From positions 78,011 to 142,010 of the forward strand of contig CAZFOY010000001.1 in NCBI GenBank assembly GCA_964520865.1: a stretch of DNA of 64,000 nucleotides, given 5' to 3'. The position numbers and the translations under genes are program-made. Shown piece after piece: positions 8,226 through 16,477 of the stretch (positions are counted from its first letter, which is position 1; every line of letters begins with the position of its first letter). Below the pieces are notes generated by a model. It was not told the DNA's origin, did no database searches, and worked only from the letters and a program-made list of their open reading frames with translations. The stretch is from CAVQCT01 sp964520865 (GTDB lineage Bacteria; Zixibacteria; MSB-5A5; GN15; FEB-12).

Positions 8226-10610
8226 CTATTTATCCCTTATCTGAGCATTAAATCTCTTCTTTAGATTGCCTATGACAATGCTTTGTATTTCATCAACTTG
8301 CTCGCTTGCCAGATTACCTTCAAGCGACCGATAGTTTATGGCGATAGCGACAGACTTCTTCCCCGGCTCGATCGGCTTGCCGGTGTACAGATCGAATATT
8401 TCCACCGACTCAGCCAATGATCCTGCGGCTTGCTTCACCTCGCCTACGATCTCCCCAGCCTTGACCTTCTCATCAACAACGATGGCAAGATCCCGTGGAG
8501 CCGCCGGGTAGATCGGAAGGGGCTGATACTGCGCTTTCTTTCCGCTGATTACGATCAGGGCATCGAGATCAATCTCGGCGATATGGACAGCTTGTTTGAT
8601 GTCAAATTTCCGGGCTACCTCCGGAGTCACCTTTCCGATTTTGCCGACTTCGCGGTCGCCGACTAAAATATCAAACGAAATCTGATCGTCGAAATAACTG
8701 ATTTTGCCCGACCGATAGCTCACTTCCCCCCAGCCGAAATGCTGCGCCAGCGTCGTGATCGGCCCGGAGATATCGTAGAGATCGTACGGGCGCGGTCTGT
8801 CGCGCCAGGTGTGGGGCGTATCGCCGGTGACCGCGATGCAGAGGCGAAGGTTCTCCACCCACTCACCGTTGGCATCGGGAGGGAAATAAGCCTTACCGAT
8901 CTCAAACAGGCAGAGGTCGAGATTACGGTGCGCGATATTGTGACTTATGACAGCAAGCATCGTCTCCGCCAGCGTATTCCGCATGATGTCCAGATCTTCG
9001 GAAACCGGGTTGACGATTCCAAGGGTCGGGAGTTCCGGATTGAGCAGTTTGGTCCGCCGGCTGTCGGCCAACCCATGGCTTACCAGTTCGTCAAATCCGG
9101 AGCCGAGCATCAAAGTTCTTGCTTCCGCCCGGAATTTGTCGAGATAATGAATCGGCGTGTACAACCGTCCGATATTCTCCGTCGAATCGACTACTGCATC
9201 GTACCCTTCGATTCGCCCGATTTCCTCGATCAAATCTATCTCCCGCTCTATGTCCGGCCGGAAAGTGGGTACGCTGACGCGAATCGGCGACTCGCCGGAA
9301 GTCTCAAATTCGAGTTTCGTGAAGATCTGCTTCATCCGGCTCGGCGTCAGACTGAGACCGAGGATAGCGTTGCAGCGTTCGGGCCGAAGTTCGATCTCGA
9401 GGGGCTGAATTTTCTTTGGATAGCAGTCGACGATTCCGGACAGCACCTGACCACCGCAGAGTTCCTGCATGAGTGAAGCTGCGCGATTGATGGCGAATTC
9501 AACGCCGTTTGGGTCCGCCCCTTTCTCGAAACGAACCGATGATTCAGTCACCAGACCGAGCAGCTTTCGGCTCTTACGGGTCATCGATGAGTTGAAATAT
9601 GCCGCCTCAAGCAGAATATTCTTTGTCGCATCCTCAACTTCGGAATCCAGTCCTCCCATGACGCCCCCGGCCGCGACTCCCACCTTGCCGTTGGTTATCA
9701 GGAGAACATCGGGTGTCAACTCATGCTCTTCGCCGTCAAGAGTAGTGAATTTCTCTTTGTCGCGCGCTTTGCGAACGACCACTTCGTTCGAACCAAATCT
9801 GTCAAGATCGAAGGCGTGGAGGGGATGTCCCGTCTCCAGCATAACGAGGTTGGTAATGTCGACTACATTTGAAATCGGCCTGACACCGGCGGTGAGAAGT
9901 TTCTTCTTGATCCACCAGGGGGAAGGGCCAACTTTCACATTCTCAATTACACGGGCGGCATACCTCGGACACGCGTCAGGATCTTCGATTGAAATCTTCA
10001 CTTTATCGGCAGCTTTGGCCGGTACTTCCTTCACTTCGGTGGCTGGCCGCTTGACCGCTCCAAGCGAGAGGGCCGCCAGGTCCCGGGCGATGCCGATCGC
10101 AGACATCGAATCGGGTCGATTGGGCGTCAGTTCAAACGTCATGATATAGTCGCTGAGGTCGAGAGATTCAGCCACGGGATCGCCCGGCCTGGTCTCGTCG
10201 GGTAGAACCATGATACCGGAGTGATCTTCGGAGAGGCCCAGCTCGCGTTCGGAGCAGATCATCGCGCTTGATTCAACGCCTCGGATCTTTGTCTTCTTGA
10301 TGACGATATCGTCGGCCAGCTTTGCACCTTCAAGCGCTACCGGCACCTTCTGTCCCACCGCCACATTCGGAGCGCCGCAGACGACATCCATCTTCTTGCT
10401 TCCGAGATCGACCGTTGCGAGCTGTATCTTGGTGGCACCCTCAATGGGGTTCAGCGCCGTCACCAATCCTACGACGACTCTGTCGAGATAGGTCGAAGTT
10501 GAGTCGAGGTACTCGCAGGCGGTACCACACAAAGTTAGGCGGTCCGCCATCTCCCGGGCGGGCCAGTCCAGCCCGGTCAACTCCTTGAGCCAATTGTACG
10601 AAATCTTCAT
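8226..10610 (-). CDS. pheT: phenylalanyl-tRNA synthetase beta subunit
   Basis: 794 residues, the usual bacterial PheT length. With PheS it forms the alpha2-beta2 enzyme that charges tRNA-Phe. Domains in order: N-terminal KISYNWLKELTG; an EMAP/OB tRNA-binding domain around 40-150 (VVCGAPNVAVGQKVPVALEG); the B3/B4 editing domain (SNVVDITNLVMLETGHPLHAFD); B5 around 400-470; a catalytic-like core; and a C-terminal ferredoxin-fold anticodon-binding domain (YPAAPRDLAIVVDEKV). It starts 3 bp after pheS. Confidence 0.98.
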   Translation of the reverse strand: MKISYNWLKELTGLDWPAREMADRLTLCGTACEYLDSTSTYLDRVVVGLVTALNPIEGATKIQLATVDLGSKKMDVVCGAPNVAVGQKVPVALEGAKLADDIVIKKTKIRGVESSAMICSERELGLSEDHSGIMVLPDETRPGDPVAESLDLSDYIMTFELTPNRPDSMSAIGIARDLAALSLGAVKRPATEVKEVPAKAADKVKISIEDPDACPRYAARVIENVKVGPSPWWIKKKLLTAGVRPISNVVDITNLVMLETGHPLHAFDLDRFGSNEVVVRKARDKEKFTTLDGEEHELTPDVLLITNGKVGVAAGGVMGGLDSEVEDATKNILLEAAYFNSSMTRKSRKLLGLVTESSVRFEKGADPNGVEFAINRAASLMQELCGGQVLSGIVDCYPKKIQPLEIELRPERCNAILGLSLTPSRMKQIFTKLEFETSGESPIRVSVPTFRPDIEREIDLIEEIGRIEGYDAVVDSTENIGRLYTPIHYLDKFRAEARTLMLGSGFDELVSHGLADSRRTKLLNPELPTLGIVNPVSEDLDIMRNTLAETMLAVISHNIAHRNLDLCLFEIGKAYFPPDANGEWVENLRLCIAVTGDTPHTWRDRPRPYDLYDISGPITTLAQHFGWGEVSYRSGKISYFDDQISFDILVGDREVGKIGKVTPEVARKFDIKQAVHIAEIDLDALIVISGKKAQYQPLPIYPAAPRDLAIVVDEKVKAGEIVGEVKQAAGSLAESVEIFDLYTGKPIEPGKKSVAIAINYRSLEGNLASEQVDEIQSIVIGNLKKRFNAQIRDK

Positions 10611-10612
10611 AT

Positions 10613-11626
10613 CTACCTGAACTGCCTGAGAAATCTTACGTCATTGTTGAAGAACAGGCGAATATCATTGATGGTATATTTCTGCATCGCCGGTCGCTCC
10701 ACCCCCATGCCGAAAGCGTAGCCGGTGTATTTCTCCGAATCGATCCCGGCCTTTTCGAGCACGTTGGGATCGATCATGCCACAGCCGAGGATCTCCAGCC
10801 AGCCGGAGTATTTACAAACCTGACAACCCTTCCCTTCGCACAGGAAGCAGGAGACATCGACCTCCGCCGATGGTTCGGTGAACGGAAAGAACGATGGGCG
10901 AAACCGAAGCTTCAGTCCTTCCCCGAAGAAGGCGTGGGCGAACGCTACAATCGCACCCTTCAGATCGGCCATCGACACACCCTCGTCCACGAGGAAGCCG
11001 TCGACCTGGTGGAAGGCTACGTGGGACCGGGTCGAGATCGCCTCGTTGCGGAAGCAGAGTCCCGGCGTGATAATCTTTATCGGTGGCTTGTGCGTTTCCA
11101 GAAATCGGGCCTGTACCGGGGTGGTATGCGTTCGCAGCAAGCGGCCGTGTTCGACAAACATCGTGTCCTGCATATCTCGGGCCGGATGGTCCGGAGGGAA
11201 ATTGAGCGCTTCGAAATTGTAGTAATCGGTTTCGACATCCGGGCCGCGCGCGATCTCGAATCCCATTCCGTGGAAGATGGTGCAGATTTCATCGATCACC
11301 TGATAGATGATATGCGGCACACCGACCCGTCCGCCCGTGCCCGGCAGAGTGGGATCGAAAGCAGACTCAACGGTACCGGTGTCAAGCGAGGCGGTAGCCG
11401 CGTTAATCTGTTGTTCGAGCTCGACTCGCACCGCGTTGGCGGCCGCTCCGGTCTTTTTCTTTTCTTCGACGGGGAGATCTTTGAGACTCTTGAGAATCGA
11501 CGTAAGCTCGCCCTTTCGCCCCAGATACTTGACCTGGAGTTCTTTGAGCGTATCGAGCGAATCAGCCTTACTGATCCGCTCTTTCGCTTCGTCTTTCAGC
11601 CTGGCAACGTCCTCCAGCAGTGACAT
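10613..11626 (-). CDS. pheS: phenylalanyl-tRNA synthetase alpha subunit
   Basis: 337 residues, standard length. An N-terminal coiled coil (about 1-90) contacts tRNA-Phe. The class II catalytic core follows, with motif 2 around LRTHTTPVQARFLE, FRNEAISTRSHVAFHQVDGF, and motif 3 GCGMIDPNVLEKAG then AFGMGVERPAMQKY. It also contains a CFLCEGKGCQVCKYSGWLEI segment, in which the Cys cluster is common in PheS of many phyla. It lies in the classic rplT-pheS-pheT order. Confidence 0.98.
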   Translation of the reverse strand: MSLLEDVARLKDEAKERISKADSLDTLKELQVKYLGRKGELTSILKSLKDLPVEEKKKTGAAANAVRVELEQQINAATASLDTGTVESAFDPTLPGTGGRVGVPHIIYQVIDEICTIFHGMGFEIARGPDVETDYYNFEALNFPPDHPARDMQDTMFVEHGRLLRTHTTPVQARFLETHKPPIKIITPGLCFRNEAISTRSHVAFHQVDGFLVDEGVSMADLKGAIVAFAHAFFGEGLKLRFRPSFFPFTEPSAEVDVSCFLCEGKGCQVCKYSGWLEILGCGMIDPNVLEKAGIDSEKYTGYAFGMGVERPAMQKYTINDIRLFFNNDVRFLRQFR

Positions 11627-11642
11627 CGAATATCACTCGGGA

Positions 11643-11993
11643 TTAGTTGCCGGTCGACATTTTTACGAGATTGGTGAAAGTGGCAGAATCCCGGGCGGCG
11701 ATATCCGCCAGCACCTTGCGGTCGAGATTGACGCCGGCTTTCTTGAGCCCTGCGATAAATGTGGAATAGTTGGTTCCGTTCATCTGAGCAGCGGCGGAAA
11801 TACGTGCGATCCAGAGAGAACGGAAGACCCGTTTTTTGGCGCGACGGTCACGGTAGGCATACTTCAGCCCTTTGTGCACCGTCTCAAGCGCCGTGCGATA
11901 GAGTCGTCCTCGTCCGTTGTAGTTGCCTTTGGCTCGGTCGAGAACCTTTTTGTGTCGCCGATGAGCGGCAACGTTATTCTTCGCGCGTGGCAT
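11643..11993 (-). CDS. rplT: 50S ribosomal protein L20
   Basis: 116 residues. It opens with MPRAKNNVAAHRRHKKVLDR and contains the conserved RDRRAKKRVFRSLWIARI and the C-terminal AGLKKAGVNLDRKVLADIA. L20 is an early assembly protein of the large subunit. In E. coli it represses its own infC-rpmI-rplT operon through mRNA structure; the short intergenic gaps here do not let me assess that mechanism. Confidence 0.98.
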   Translation of the reverse strand: MPRAKNNVAAHRRHKKVLDRAKGNYNGRGRLYRTALETVHKGLKYAYRDRRAKKRVFRSLWIARISAAAQMNGTNYSTFIAGLKKAGVNLDRKVLADIAARDSATFTNLVKMSTGN

Positions 11994-12026
11994 ATCTAAA
12001 AGTCTCCTTACAGATTTTCGACCGAC

Positions 12027-12221
12027 CTAATAGGGCAGCATATGGTTGACGCGATTGGAGTCGGCGCTGGAAATCAGGGTTGCTTTGCGCAGGTTTCTCT
12101 TGCGCTTCTGCGTCTTCTTGGTCAGAATGTGCGTCTTGAACGCCTGAAATCTCTTGATCTTGCCCGATCCAGTTTTCTTGAACCGCTTGGCGGCTCCTCG
12201 CTGTGTTTTAATCTTAGGCAT
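12027..12221 (-). CDS. rpmI: 50S ribosomal protein L35
   Basis: 64 residues, very basic, with the family signature MPKIKTQRGAAKRFKKTGSG and the ILTKKTQKRKRNLRK segment. It is a structural protein of the large ribosomal subunit. It lies 23 bp after infC and 33 bp before rplT, the universal order for this operon. Confidence 0.97.
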   Translation of the reverse strand: MPKIKTQRGAAKRFKKTGSGKIKRFQAFKTHILTKKTQKRKRNLRKATLISSADSNRVNHMLPY

Positions 12222-12244
12222 TTCCGGTATCTATCCTCAACAAG

Positions 12245-12904
12245 TTATGAATTTCCTTCGTCGCGTTGCGCGGCCGGTTCCGGCGTGTCCGCGTGCTCGG
12301 CCTCGTCTTCTTTCTTCTCTTCCGAATGCTCGTGTTCGGTCTGTTCTTTCACCGGTTTCTTCGCTGCCTTGGACTTCAGTACCTTAAGTACCTCCTGATT
12401 GGGAGCGAGAACCATTATCATGTTACGCCCTTCTTGTTTGGGCGGAAACTCTACGACCGCGATATCAGCCAGATCCAGGGCAACTCGTTCCAGGACTCTT
12501 TGCCCGAACTCGGTGTGGGCCATCTCGCGGCCCCGGAACATAACAAACGTCTTGACCTTACTTCCCGACTCGATAAACTCCCGGACATGCTTGGTCTTGA
12601 AATTGAAATCATGTTCATCGATTTTCGGACGATAGCGCATCTCCTTCATCTGGAAGGCATGCTGTTTCTTCTTTGCCAACTTGTCTTTCTTAGCAAGCTC
12701 GTATTTCAGTTTGCCGTAGTCGAGAATTCGACAAACGGGCGGCCGGCTGGTTGGCGAAACTTCGACCAGGTCAAGGCCGTGCTCACGCGCTCGCGCTAAC
12801 GCTTCTTCCGTCGGAATAATCCCCAGCTGATCACCGTCGGGACCAATAAGCCTCACCGGCGAGATCCTGATCTGGTGATTAATCCGTAAGTCTTTGCTGG
12901 CTAT
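12245..12904 (-). CDS. infC: translation initiation factor IF-3 with probable AUA start and acidic tail
   Basis: IF-3 prevents premature subunit joining and proofreads start codons. The first ATG/GTG-type start in frame (GTG at 12856) cuts off the conserved IF-3 N-terminus. Reading upstream restores DLRINHQIRISPVRLIGPDG, a normal IF-3 beginning. The only codon correctly spaced from the AGGAGG site is ATA at 12904, giving 219 residues. The N-domain then has LDLVEVSPTSRPPVCRILDYGK and the C-domain FVMFRGREMAHTEFG. After about residue 180 there is an extra Glu/Lys/His-rich acidic tail (EHEHSEEKKEDEAEHADTPE) not found in the E. coli protein. Rare start codons are a known autoregulatory trait of infC. 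Confidence 0.93.
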   Translation of the reverse strand: MASKDLRINHQIRISPVRLIGPDGDQLGIIPTEEALARAREHGLDLVEVSPTSRPPVCRILDYGKLKYELAKKDKLAKKKQHAFQMKEMRYRPKIDEHDFNFKTKHVREFIESGSKVKTFVMFRGREMAHTEFGQRVLERVALDLADIAVVEFPPKQEGRNMIMVLAPNQEVLKVLKSKAAKKPVKEQTEHEHSEEKKEDEAEHADTPEPAAQRDEGNS

Positions 12905-12915
12905 ACAATCCTCCT
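12902..12915 (-). promoter_or_regulatory. ribosome binding site deciding the non-canonical infC start
   Basis: AGGAGG (12915-12910), five bases, then ATA (12904-12902) in frame with IF-3. An in-frame TAG overlaps the start of the AGGAGG, so no earlier start exists. A TTG inside the spacer is out of frame. The next candidate, ATT at 12883, is 26 bases from the AGGAGG, too far for it. Confidence 0.7.
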
Positions 12916-12926
12916 AAACAAATCTA

Positions 12927-14855
12927 TTAGTTGGCCTCAAGTCCCCGGGTAGCGATTTCCTTCTCCAACAGGGCTATCGCTTCATCGGTTCCTTTTGCTC
13001 CGAGATCGCCGGTACCGTGCTTCCGCATCGACACCTTGTCGGCTTCAGCTTCCTTGGCGCCGACAATAAACATATACGGAACCTTGAACAATTCGGCGTC
13101 ACGAATCTTGGCGCCGATCTTCTCCGACCGATCATCGAGAACCGCACGAAGACCGTGCCGTTTCAATTTATCCACGACTCCCGCCGCGTAATCGTTAAAG
13201 TTGTCGGTGATAGGCAATACCTTGACTTGAACCGGAGCCAGCCACAGCGGGAAATTCCCCGCGTAATGTTCTATCAACACGCCAAAAAATCGTTCTATCG
13301 AACCCAGGAGGGCACGATGTATCATGAACGGGCGCTTATGCTGCCCATCCGAGTCAATATAATACAGATCGAACCGTTCCGGCAAGTTAAAATCAAACTG
13401 TATGGTGGAGCACTGCCAGCTTCGGCCGAGCGCATCTTTGATCTTGATGTCGATTTTGGGACCGTAGAAAGCGCCGCCGCCTTCATCGGTCGAGTACGGC
13501 AGACCGGCCCGTTCGAGCGTCTGACGAAGTCCTTCTTCGGCTCGGCGCCAGTCAGCGATATCCCCCACCGCCTTCTCCGGCCGGGTGGACAGAAATATCT
13601 CGTAGTCGGTGAATCCGAACGATTTCAGGATATGCACGCAGAAATCAAGAATCCAGAACAGCTCCTCTTCCATCTTCTCCTGAGCGACGAAATGATGTGC
13701 GTCGTCCTGAGTGAATCCTCGTACCCGAAGAAGTCCGTGGAGAACGCCCGGGCGCTCGTAGCGATAGACCGTGCCGAGTTCGGCCCAGCGAAGCGGCAGG
13801 TCGCGGTATGACCAGAGCCGTGATTTGTACATGTTTATGTGAAACGGGCAGTTCATCGGCTTGAGCTGATAAAGACGTTCATCGACATCCATCGGGCCGT
13901 ACATGTTTTCCTTGTAGAAGTCGGTGTGGCCGCTCTGATTCCAGAGATCTCTCAGGGCGATATGAGGGGAATAGACGAGGTCATATCCCCATTTGAGATG
14001 CTCGTTGCGCCAGAAGTTCTCAATTTCGTTGCGGACGCGGGCCCCTTTCGGGAGCCAGAGGATAAGTCCTGCCCCGACGTTCTCCGAGACGCTGAACAGC
14101 TCGAGTTGTTTGCCGATGACTCGATGGTCGCGCTTTTTGGCTTCCTCGAGGCGGGCCAGATACTCTTCGAGCATCGATTTCTTAGGGAATGAAATGCCGT
14201 AGATCCGCTGGAGCATCTGCTTGTGCTCATCTCCGCGCCAGTAGGCTCCGGAAGTGGAAATCAGCTTGAACGCCTTGACAATTCCGGTGCGGGGAATATG
14301 TGGCCCGCGGCAGAGATCCTCGAAGCGGGACTGATAATAGAACGTAACGGTATCATCTTCGATACCCTCGAGTAATTCGACTTTATAGTTTGCGTCCTTG
14401 GACTCGTAGTACTTGATCGAGTCATCCCGTTTCTTGACCTCGCGGCGGAAAGGGGCATCTTCTTTTACGATCTCTTCCATCCGTTTCTCGATACGAGCGA
14501 GATCGTCGGGAGAAAACGGCTCCTTTACCTCGAAATCATAGTACCAGCCTTCATCGATCGGCGGACCGATCGCGAGCTTGGTCCCCGGGAAAAGCTCCTG
14601 TACTGCCTGGGCCATGATGTGCGAGCTGGAATGCCAGAACACGGTCCTGCCTTCCGGATCATCGAACGTAAGAATCTGAACGGGCGCATCCTTGGGGATA
14701 GGCGCACTGAGATCCTTCACCTGACCATCGATCTTAATCGCGATCGCTTCTTTGGCGAGACGCGGAGAGATCGATTTGGCAACTTCGAATCCGGTGGTTC
14801 CCGAGTCGAATCCCTTAACGGAGCCATCGGGCATTGTCAATTTGACCTGTTCCAT
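12927..14855 (-). CDS. thrS: threonyl-tRNA synthetase
   Basis: 642 residues from ATG 14855 (MEQVKLTMPDGS). An in-frame TTG at 14879 lies inside a terminator U run and is unlikely. Domains: TGS at 1-60; the editing domain with HSSSHIMAQAVQELFPG and a later YYQSRFEDLCRGPHIP; the class II core with PMNCPFHINMYKS (zinc/substrate Cys), YRYERPGVLHGLLRVRGFTQDDAH and MIHRALLGSIERFFG; and the C-terminal anticodon-binding domain (VKVLPITDNFNDYA). It heads the thrS-infC-rpmI-rplT-pheST operon. The tRNA-Val terminator lies only about 15 bp ahead of its start. Confidence 0.98.
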   Translation of the reverse strand: MEQVKLTMPDGSVKGFDSGTTGFEVAKSISPRLAKEAIAIKIDGQVKDLSAPIPKDAPVQILTFDDPEGRTVFWHSSSHIMAQAVQELFPGTKLAIGPPIDEGWYYDFEVKEPFSPDDLARIEKRMEEIVKEDAPFRREVKKRDDSIKYYESKDANYKVELLEGIEDDTVTFYYQSRFEDLCRGPHIPRTGIVKAFKLISTSGAYWRGDEHKQMLQRIYGISFPKKSMLEEYLARLEEAKKRDHRVIGKQLELFSVSENVGAGLILWLPKGARVRNEIENFWRNEHLKWGYDLVYSPHIALRDLWNQSGHTDFYKENMYGPMDVDERLYQLKPMNCPFHINMYKSRLWSYRDLPLRWAELGTVYRYERPGVLHGLLRVRGFTQDDAHHFVAQEKMEEELFWILDFCVHILKSFGFTDYEIFLSTRPEKAVGDIADWRRAEEGLRQTLERAGLPYSTDEGGGAFYGPKIDIKIKDALGRSWQCSTIQFDFNLPERFDLYYIDSDGQHKRPFMIHRALLGSIERFFGVLIEHYAGNFPLWLAPVQVKVLPITDNFNDYAAGVVDKLKRHGLRAVLDDRSEKIGAKIRDAELFKVPYMFIVGAKEAEADKVSMRKHGTGDLGAKGTDEAIALLEKEIATRGLEAN

Positions 14856-14869
14856 AATTCCTTGTACCG

Positions 14870-14905
14870 AAAAAAGCAAAAGCGGGTCACAAGACCTTGT
14901 AACCC
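14870..14905 (-). terminator. intrinsic terminator between tRNA-Val and thrS
   Basis: On the minus strand GGGTTACAAG and CTTGTGACCC form a stem with one G-T pair and a tight loop, followed by GCTTTTGCTTTTTT. A second small hairpin (CACCG / CGGTG) lies just before it at 14905-14920. It ends the tRNA-Val transcript but stands directly in front of the thrS ribosome binding site, so thrS must rely on read-through. Confidence 0.75.
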
Positions 14906-14928
14906 ACCGCTCCTACGGTGATTCTAAA

Positions 14929-15005
14929 TGGTGGGCGATACTGGAATTGAACCAGTGACCCCTTGCATGTCAAGCAAGTACTCTAACCATCTGAGCTAAT
15001 CGCCC
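14929..15005 (-). tRNA. tRNA-Val(GAC)
   Basis: 77 nt. Acceptor GGGCGAT pairs with ATCGCCC, and discriminator A plus an encoded CCA follow. The anticodon arm CTTGC-TTGACAT-GCAAG gives anticodon GAC. D-loop (TAGCTCAGATGGTTAGAG) and T-loop (GGTTCAATTCC) are standard. A strong promoter lies upstream and an intrinsic terminator downstream. Confidence 0.96.
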
Positions 15006-15049
15006 ATTACCAGCACTTCTAAGCCTAAGTATTCCAAGGCAGTTGTATA

Positions 15050-15077
15050 TTAATACACGAAAGCGAACCAAAGTCAA
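15050..15077 (-). promoter_or_regulatory. sigma-70 promoter of tRNA-Val
   Basis: TTGACT (15077-15072), a 16-bp spacer and TATTAA (15055-15050) on the minus strand. The predicted start is about 40 nt upstream of the tRNA 5' end. The surroundings are AT-rich. Confidence 0.75.
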
Positions 15078-15143
15078 GGCTTATTTTCAGTCGAGCAATG
15101 CCTAAAAGGGGTTGTAATAGAATAACTTAAAGCAGTCGGGCAA

Positions 15144-15155
15144 GGGCCGCGGCCC
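15144..15155. repeat. 12-bp GC palindrome after the flagellar operon
   Basis: GGGCCGCGGCCC is a perfect palindrome 26 bp beyond the stop of the HDOD gene. It may add structure at the 3' end of the fliC operon transcript, but no U run follows, so it is not a canonical terminator. Confidence 0.35.
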
Positions 15156-15180
15156 GGGTTGTGGGGGATTCAGGGACAGG

Positions 15181-16068
15181 CTACTTCAGACCGACCATCT
15201 GCATGAATGTCTCGGCCTTGTTGTACTCTTCTTTGAGCATTTCGCCGTACGTTTCAATGTCGCTCTCCTGCACTCCCATCGTCTGAGTAACCATCGGGTC
15301 GAGTTCGCCGATCAAAAACTGCTCGGTCCGATCGAAGTAGGTCCGTTTGGCGACGTAGTTTGCCAGATGCACGAGACAGGCAATCGGTTCTTCCCCCTGG
15401 TCGAGGGCCGGTTGGTGATGGAATTCAATCGCTTCGGTCAGCCGGTGCGGAATTTTCCATTGCTCGGCGAGGAATCCACCGATCTGGGCGTGATGATATC
15501 CAAAGATTCTCGACTCGATCTGGAAATCCATCGATTCCCGATCTTTCGCCCGTTCTTCGACAAATTGGGCGTACTCATCGGGCAGGTAACAGGAAATAAT
15601 CAGCTTCCCGACATCGTGCAGCAGGCCGGCCGAGAAAGCCGAGTCGGGGTCGATCACGGCGCGATCGCGCAGCTGTCGGGCCAGCAGGCGGCACCCGAAA
15701 GCAGTTGAAAGGGAGTGGCGCCAGAATTTTTCTTGATAGTCCTGATCAATGTTCTTCCCTTTGAACATGTCAAGAACGGAGGCGGAAAGAACCAGGTTCT
15801 TGATCGCTTCGAAACCGATAATGACGACTGCCTGGCGCACCGATTCGATCTCACGCGCCAGACCATAGAAAGCGGAGTTGGTCATTTTCAGCACCTTGAC
15901 AGACATGGCCGGGTCTTCGGCCAGAATCGAAGCTACCTGGGTGGCATTCACATTGGGATCGTTGATCACCTTCTGAATCTGGTGAAAGACTATCGGCGGA
16001 GTGGGCAGATTCCGGATGTTGGAGACGACCCGTTTTACTTTATTGTCAAGGGCGCTTTCTGTTGTCAT
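15181..16068 (-). CDS. HDOD-domain protein
   Basis: 295 residues, essentially one HDOD domain (about 15-220), an HD-related output domain found in signalling proteins, often near motility genes. Visible signatures are LPTPPIVFHQIQKVINDPN, the ASILAEDPAMSVKVLKMTNSA segment, and GLLHDVGKL, which keeps an HD-like His-Asp. FGYHHAQIGGFLAEQWKIP and IEFHHQP follow. No receiver or sensor domain is attached. It is the last gene of the fliC operon and its ATG overlaps the FlgM-like stop (ATGA). A regulatory role in motility is inference; enzymatic activity is doubtful for HDOD proteins. Confidence 0.88.
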   Translation of the reverse strand: MTTESALDNKVKRVVSNIRNLPTPPIVFHQIQKVINDPNVNATQVASILAEDPAMSVKVLKMTNSAFYGLAREIESVRQAVVIIGFEAIKNLVLSASVLDMFKGKNIDQDYQEKFWRHSLSTAFGCRLLARQLRDRAVIDPDSAFSAGLLHDVGKLIISCYLPDEYAQFVEERAKDRESMDFQIESRIFGYHHAQIGGFLAEQWKIPHRLTEAIEFHHQPALDQGEEPIACLVHLANYVAKRTYFDRTEQFLIGELDPMVTQTMGVQESDIETYGEMLKEEYNKAETFMQMVGLK

Positions 16069-16400
16069 TGGTTTTTCTGGTCCGGTTCAATCGAGCCGAT
16101 TTGCAGCATCACCATGTCGCTCAAACGACGAATTATCCGTTGCTGCACTTCGGGGATATCGTAGTAACCGGCGTCCACCTTTTGTTTTATCTGTTCCAGT
16201 TTGTAAGGAGCGGTGTCCAGACTCAGCGAGGCGCTCTCATTCAACCTCGCGTCGGCTCTTTCGGCGAGCTGCCTGCGTCCACCGTCCGATATCTCCACGA
16301 TGTCCTGTCTGGTTTCCTGCTGCTTGGTAGCCTCTTTTTCCTTGCTGTTTCCGACCGTTTGCGGTGCGGTCGGTTTGCAGCCGATCGTTTCAACTTTCAT
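16065..16400 (-). CDS. FlgM-like anti-sigma-28 factor candidate
   Basis: 111 residues from ATG 16400, which has AAAGG upstream; an in-frame start at 16433 would add 11 basic residues. The first half is polar and disordered in character (Lys, Gln, Glu, Thr). The second half, YKLEQIKQKVDAGYYDIPEV followed by a helix ending in DMVMLQIG, resembles the sigma-binding end of FlgM, where a helix is followed by a short x-G-x-Y turn. Size and position in the late flagellar operon fit FlgM, which holds sigma-28 until hook completion. Similarity is modest and fliA is not in the window. Confidence 0.6.
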   Translation of the reverse strand: MKVETIGCKPTAPQTVGNSKEKEATKQQETRQDIVEISDGGRRQLAERADARLNESASLSLDTAPYKLEQIKQKVDAGYYDIPEVQQRIIRRLSDMVMLQIGSIEPDQKNQ

Positions 16401-16477
16401 CTTCGCACCTTTCTTCCTTCCGATGTTCGGCACTACAATCGCGGCGTACCATCCAATTTCCGCGACGTAAATTCCTG

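Noticed and set aside
8739..9476. 245-codon plus-strand frame antisense to pheT
   Set aside because: pheT motifs run through this segment; the antisense product has shadow-type composition.
14870..14928. T-box-like leader before thrS
   Set aside because: No specifier loop or conserved T-box core is present; the hairpin is better explained as the tRNA-Val terminator.
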